From NCBI GenBank assembly GCA_947476895.1, contig CANJRX010000021.1, positions 1 through 38,667 on the forward strand: 38,667 nucleotides of DNA, written 5' to 3'. How positions within the stretch are numbered: the first letter of the stretch is position 1; every line of letters starts with the position of its first letter. The position numbers and the translations under genes were made by a program. The notes beneath the pieces are model-generated. The model worked only from the letters and a program-made list of their open reading frames with translations. It searched no databases and had not been told where the DNA came from. This DNA is from Fidelibacterota bacterium. Lineage in GTDB: Bacteria > Pseudomonadota > Alphaproteobacteria > Rhodospirillales > Rhodospirillaceae. Positions 35,503 to 38,667 of this stretch are shown here, piece by piece.

Positions 35503-36993
35503 GTGAAGAATACAACGCTTGCTCTGGGCGCGATTGCTTGCACATTGCTTGTGGCCACTCCGGCCCATGCGAAGGGACAGCTTTTTATCGCCAATCTCAA
35601 CGGCGCGGGTGTCTCGCCGCCGACGACCTCGCTCTTCACCGGCACGGGTTACGCCGTCCTCGATGATGATGAAGCGCGCCAGACCTACTGGGCTTACCAC
35701 AATATCGACGGCACGCTGACCGGCGGCGAGATTAGGCGCGGCGTGGCCGGCACCAATGGCTCGGGCAAGTTTACCTTCACGGACCCCACAAGCCCCTTGG
35801 GGCCTGTCCCCACAATCGTTCTCAGTCCTGCAGCCGACGGCGTGCTCATGCGCTCGGGTGGCATCTACATGCAGTTTCTCACCACGGCGTTTCCCAATGG
35901 AGCGATCCGCGGTCAGTTCGTGCCGTACAACTTTGCGCCGCAGGCCGTCACCGCGCAGCAGCAGGCGGTCGCCAACGCACTCGATCTATCTTCCGGCTTC
36001 GATGACGATCTCAATGAGACCATCGTAAGCATTGCGCGGTTGTCTGCCGCCAATCAGGCAACGGCCTTTGAGCAGATGTCGGCGCGCGCACTCTCTGCGC
36101 AAAGCTCCGAGATGCTCGACAGCCTCTCGACCTTGCAGTTCAGCCTTTTCACGCATGCGGACGAAGCCGCATCGCCGCGGGGCCATCTCACGTATTTCCT
36201 GAAGGCCGGTTACAGCTTTGGCAAGCGGGGCGGCACCACGGCGCAGTTGGGCGCCGATGTTGATCGGCCCTATTTCATGGGCGGCGTCGACTATGCGCTG
36301 ACCGACAATGCGGTTGTTGGTATCGCGGTAGGTTTTGCCGACGGCACCGACAAACTCCGCGATGGTCTCAGCAAGACCAGTGTCAGCACAACAACGGGTA
36401 TGGTGTACTTCTCTGCCGCCCTCGATCGCCTTGTTGTGCAGGGTGTGGGCCAGTACGGCGTCAGTGCCATTGAGACCTCGCGCAACATGAGCGCCCTTTC
36501 GACCACCACGATGTCGACGCACCACGGCGAGGGCTGGTCGGCGGCCCTGAAAGCCAGTGTGCCATTTCAGATTGGCGGCGGCAGTTCCATCGCGCCCTAT
36601 GCCCTGGTCGACGTGCAAAGCGCCTTTGTGAATGCCTACGACGAAGACAACGCAGCTGGCTTAAGCGTTCCGAAAATCAAAGACAAAAGCTCAGGCGGCG
36701 AAATTGGCGCATCATTCCGCGGCCCGCTGGGGCCTTCACTTGCTTTGCGCCTGGATGCCGGCTGGCACAAGTCCTTCGGCACGCACGGTAAGGATGTGAC
36801 CACCTCATTTGTCGGCTCGGGCGCCACCTTCACCAGCCGCATCCTTGGACACAACGAAGGCGCGGCGCGGCTAGGCGCGGCCCTTACCACCGACCGCACC
36901 AATTGGCTGTATGGCGAAATTGGCTATCAAGGTTATCTCTCGCAGCGTACGAAGACACACGGGCTAGAAGCGCGCGTGACGATCAAGATGTGA
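35503..36993 (+). CDS. CHRD-domain autotransporter-like outer-membrane protein
   Basis: A 496-residue exported protein. The signal peptide ends near HAKG; residues ~24-145 form a CHRD domain (FIANLNGAGVSPP, GGEIRRG, FPNGAIRGQFVP). A helical linker (~150-225) follows, then an autotransporter-type beta-barrel to the end (LTYFLKAGYSFGKRG, YFMGGVDYALTDNAVVGIAVG, and repeated amphipathic strands). The terminal residues VTIKM lack the usual final aromatic. I chose the GTG at 35503 because GGGGG is 6 bases upstream and the signal peptide follows; a longer open frame begins inside ettA. CHRD domains are of unclear function; here it would be exposed at the cell surface. Confidence 0.75.
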   Translation: MKNTTLALGAIACTLLVATPAHAKGQLFIANLNGAGVSPPTTSLFTGTGYAVLDDDEARQTYWAYHNIDGTLTGGEIRRGVAGTNGSGKFTFTDPTSPLGPVPTIVLSPAADGVLMRSGGIYMQFLTTAFPNGAIRGQFVPYNFAPQAVTAQQQAVANALDLSSGFDDDLNETIVSIARLSAANQATAFEQMSARALSAQSSEMLDSLSTLQFSLFTHADEAASPRGHLTYFLKAGYSFGKRGGTTAQLGADVDRPYFMGGVDYALTDNAVVGIAVGFADGTDKLRDGLSKTSVSTTTGMVYFSAALDRLVVQGVGQYGVSAIETSRNMSALSTTTMSTHHGEGWSAALKASVPFQIGGGSSIAPYALVDVQSAFVNAYDEDNAAGLSVPKIKDKSSGGEIGASFRGPLGPSLALRLDAGWHKSFGTHGKDVTTSFVGSGATFTSRILGHNEGAARLGAALTTDRTNWLYGEIGYQGYLSQRTKTHGLEARVTIKM

Positions 36994-37019
36994 CGCGGCC
37001 GAGAACCCAAATGGTGAAC

Positions 37020-37050
37020 TTGGGAACTTAATTGTACCTGGTACAATTAA
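37020..37050 (+). promoter_or_regulatory. Promoter with overlapping 23-bp operator palindrome
   Basis: TTAATTGTACC and GGTACAATTAA form perfect 11-bp arms around a single T (37028-37050). The palindrome covers the spacer and -10 (TACAAT, 37042-37047) of a promoter candidate with -35 TTGGGA at 37020-37025. Such placement fits a dimeric repressor of the gene at 37084. No regulator gene is adjacent. Confidence 0.6.
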
Positions 37051-37083
37051 GTATCGGGACCACACACCATTCGGGAGATTTAC

Positions 37084-37431
37084 ATGACGCACAAAGGCAG
37101 CTGCCACTGCGGCGATGTTACGTTTGAAGTCGAAGGCGACATCGGCAAGGTGCTGGAGTGCAATTGCTCCCACTGTAGCCGTAAAGGACTGCTGTTATGG
37201 TTCGTGCCACAAGCGGCGGTCCATAACGACACGCCCGAGCACCACATGGGCACCTATACATTTAACAAGCATGTGATCCAGCATCACTTCTGCTTGCGCT
37301 GCGGCGCTCAGCCGTTTGCAGAAGCCAAGGATGCAAAAGGCAAACCGACCGTCGCCGTCAATGTGCGCTGTCTGGAAGGCGTCGAGATTGCCGATCTTCA
37401 GCGCACGCCGTTCGATGGCCGGAGTTTGTAG
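37084..37431 (+). CDS. GFA-family (Mss4-like) zinc protein
   Basis: A 115-residue protein of the GFA (glutathione-dependent formaldehyde-activating) family. Zinc and substrate cysteines are in GSCHCGDV, CNCSHCSRKG and FCLRCGAQPF. The prototype binds S-hydroxymethylglutathione formation, but most homologues have unproven roles. GGGAG lies 6 bases before the ATG. A strong palindrome over the promoter suggests that it is induced by a specific signal. It appears monocistronic. Confidence 0.85.
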   Translation: MTHKGSCHCGDVTFEVEGDIGKVLECNCSHCSRKGLLLWFVPQAAVHNDTPEHHMGTYTFNKHVIQHHFCLRCGAQPFAEAKDAKGKPTVAVNVRCLEGVEIADLQRTPFDGRSL

Positions 37432-37453
37432 TCAGGTAGTTTTTAATCTCATC

Positions 37454-37557
37454 TGTCATTCCCCGCGAAAGCGGGGAATCCATTCCTCATCCGCAATGGC
37501 AGAGCATTCTGTGCGATGGATCCCCGGGTCTCGGCTTCGCCTCGCCCGAGGATGACA
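37454..37557. repeat. REP-like palindromic intergenic element
   Basis: The element begins TGTCATTCCCCGCGAAAGCG and ends with GAGGATGACA, so its ends are inverted. It contains a perfect hairpin CCCCGC-GAAA-GCGGGG (37461-37476) and a second, less perfect stem around 37523-37550. Elements of this sequence type (GTCATTCCCGCGAAAGCGGG...) are dispersed in many alphaproteobacterial genomes. Only one copy is in the window. Confidence 0.65.
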
Positions 37558-37586
37558 GTGGTGGTGATGCGGGTAAGCGCCGCTCC

Positions 37587-37880
37587 TTAAGCCGCCGCCC
37601 GCGCTTCCAGCACCTTCTCCAGATAATCCGCCACCGTCAGCCACAGCTGACGCATGACCGGGCCGTCGTTGCGCTCGATCATCTCCTGGTCGATGGCGTC
37701 CAGCACCGCTTGAACCCGGGCCAAGGCCCTGTCACTGCGGATATCGCCAGGCCCGTCGCCCTGGCCCACGGACTTGTCGCCCACATGCCGCTCCAGGCTT
37801 TTGAGTATGGCTTCGGTGCTCATAGGCTCGGCCAGACATTTAGCTATGGTCTGCTGGATCCATTCCTGCGCGCGGGTCAT
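37587..37880 (-). CDS. Small hypothetical protein, helical
   Basis: A 97-residue soluble protein, mostly helical (RAQEWIQQTIAKCLAEPMS, LARVQAVLDAIDQEMIERN, LWLTVADYLEKVLEARAAA). I do not recognise the family. I chose the ATG at 37880, preceded by GGAGG 6 bases upstream; a TTG two codons earlier lies within that site. It is divergent from the gene at 37978, with a LexA-like box between them whose left side overlaps a possible -35 (TTGATT) of this gene. Confidence 0.6.
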   Translation of the reverse strand: MTRAQEWIQQTIAKCLAEPMSTEAILKSLERHVGDKSVGQGDGPGDIRSDRALARVQAVLDAIDQEMIERNDGPVMRQLWLTVADYLEKVLEARAAA

Positions 37881-37926
37881 CTGCAACCTCCGTAAATGAG
37901 AGAGGGAGAGCCTAAATCACTCTTGA

Positions 37927-37941
37927 GAACAAATCAAGAAC
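37927..37941. promoter_or_regulatory. LexA (SOS) box, alphaproteobacterial type
   Basis: GAAC-AAATCAA-GAAC is an exact match to GAAC-N7-GAAC, the complement of GTTC-N7-GTTC, which is the established LexA operator of Alphaproteobacteria. It lies 46 bases before the minus-strand gene start (37880) and 36 bases before the plus-strand start (37978). Confidence 0.6.
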
Positions 37942-37977
37942 ATTGCACGGAAGCGGGCAAAGAAGGACTTAGAACTC

Positions 37978-38256
37978 ATGCCCGACGACGATGGCCGACA
38001 CAAAGTGCCGGTCTACATGCACCACCCGCTGACCTACTTCATGGTCCGCCAGATTTACCGGTTCCAGGTGACCTGCCGTCCCTGCGGGCGCAAGGTCACG
38101 GTCTATCTCACCACGCTGATGAACAAACACGGCACCGACGCCGCGCTAAAAGACGTGCGGCTGAAATGCACCCGCTGCCACAGCCGCGAGATCGGCGTGG
38201 TGCCCGATATGGACTATCGGCCCGAGGGGAACGTGGTGCGGTTTCCGGTGGGGTAA
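37978..38256 (+). CDS. Small zinc-ribbon-like protein, unknown function
   Basis: A 92-residue protein with two CxxC pairs, TCRPCGRKV (about residues 33-36) and KCTRCHSREIG (about 64-67), which could bind one zinc. It is basic in the middle and otherwise beta-rich. GAAGGA lies about 10 bases before the ATG. I do not recognise the family. The upstream LexA-like box suggests possible SOS control of this gene, its divergent neighbour, or both. Confidence 0.6.
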   Translation: MPDDDGRHKVPVYMHHPLTYFMVRQIYRFQVTCRPCGRKVTVYLTTLMNKHGTDAALKDVRLKCTRCHSREIGVVPDMDYRPEGNVVRFPVG

Positions 38257-38279
38257 AAGTGAGATCGTAGCAAACGGTA

Positions 38280-38520
38280 TCAAGACATGGATTTGAGGCG
38301 TTTAACCCCCCGGTCACGTAATTCTTTGGCATAGCCCAAGACGTCATCAACCATCTGCTTGGCATCTTCGGGCGATATCACCCGTTGAGCTCCGCCGACT
38401 TCAAAAGATAAATCAGAGGCTTTTTTGTGCGCAAAAGAGCCACGCGCGGCTGCGAGCCTTGAAAGCGCTTCCGTATGTATGGTTTCACCATGAGCATCTA
38501 CCCCAACTGGGGTTAAGATT
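38280..38520 (-). pseudogene. Truncated gene fragment next to an IS end
   Basis: On the minus strand a coherent frame encodes about 80 residues: VGVDAHGETIHTEALSRLAA, then SFAHKKASDLSFEVGGAQ, VISPEDAKQMVDDVLGYAKEL and a basic end, with TGA at 38282-38280. No start codon precedes it; the frame runs into sequence next to the IS3 transposase. I do not recognise the family. The likely cause is loss of the 5' part by IS insertion or deletion. Confidence 0.45.
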
Positions 38521-38667
38521 TGACCTGACCGATTTTCTTTACCAGTCGTGATGTTAGTCTACTGCATGTTTTGGCTCTGTTCGAGTGGTACTGGTATCGG
38601 GCTATAGGTCACCGGCGCCGGCGGCCTATAGCCGAGCGATGAATGGGGCCGCTTGGTGTTGTAGTGC
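38521..38667 (-). mobile_element. IS3-family insertion sequence, one end (partial)
   Basis: The right edge of the window contains the 3' end of an IS3-type transposase and a probable terminal region that begins TGACCTGACC at 38521. The inner boundary is an estimate because the other inverted repeat lies outside the window. Confidence 0.6.
38559..38667 (-). CDS. IS3-family transposase (orfB), C-terminal end, partial
   Basis: The last 35 residues of an IS3-family DDE transposase are encoded from the window edge to TAG at 38561-38559. The hallmark is HYNTKRPHSSLGYRPPAP, the end of the integrase core, followed by a short Pro-rich tail. The rest of the gene is beyond the window. Confidence 0.9.
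   Translation of the reverse strand, partial: HYNTKRPHSSLGYRPPAPVTYSPIPVPLEQSQNMQ

Noticed and set aside
37454-37557. CRISPR-like repeat
   Set aside because: A single element with internal stems; no regularly spaced repeats or spacers here or elsewhere in the window.

Overview
The window looks like an alphaproteobacterial chromosome. The left edge carries the end of an rRNA operon in the order 23S-5S-tRNA-fMet, which is typical of that class. Other signs are a GAAC-N7-GAAC site matching the alphaproteobacterial LexA operator, a DUF6481 gene, GC-rich codon use and a palindromic REP-like element of a familiar alphaproteobacterial kind. I cannot place it to order or genus.

Layout. 1-640: end of 23S, 5S and tRNA-fMet. 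597-1530: scar of a mobile element, with the C-terminal remnant of a serine recombinase whose last codons are antisense to the tRNA, butted against a decayed DUF72 gene. 1527-5438: a TPR/2OG-oxygenase protein, a DUF6481 gene between two terminator-like hairpins, a methyltransferase and a periplasmic haem protein. 5519-10411: two large tandem paralogues (CarboxypepD_reg-like domain, CXXCH haem site, beta-propeller), each with its own conserved leader and terminator. 10819-13634: an orphan SCPU-domain protein and a TonB-dependent receptor. 13914-18431: two small membrane proteins, a Tat-exported CarboxypepD_reg-like protein, an LldD-type 2-hydroxyacid dehydrogenase and a SoxCD-like sulfite dehydrogenase pair. 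18507-26669: flavin monooxygenase-like protein, EamA exporter, VWA protein, two-component system, YcbK/YcbB-type cell-wall genes and a [2Fe-2S] ferredoxin. 26749-31720: glycosyltransferases, including a tightly overlapping GT2-ChbG/YdjC-GT39 operon resembling the Francisella/Bordetella route for adding hexosamine to lipid A. 31856-37431: DUF4153 protein, EttA, a CHRD-autotransporter and a GFA-family gene with a palindromic operator. 37454-38667: REP-like repeat, a divergent small-gene pair around a LexA box, a truncated gene and the end of an IS3-family element.

How the genes may work together. From 4509 to 18431 the products are mainly exported: c-type haem proteins, a Tat-exported domain protein, a molybdoenzyme with its cytochrome, a possible membrane b-type cytochrome and an outer-membrane receptor. 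This suggests a periplasmic oxidation and electron-transfer island. The central paralogues have no function I can name and are the best candidates for undescribed biology here. The second theme is the cell envelope: L,D-transpeptidase and M15 peptidase, the putative lipid A hexosamine operon and the autotransporter. All functional links are inferred from motifs and gene order; no database search was possible.
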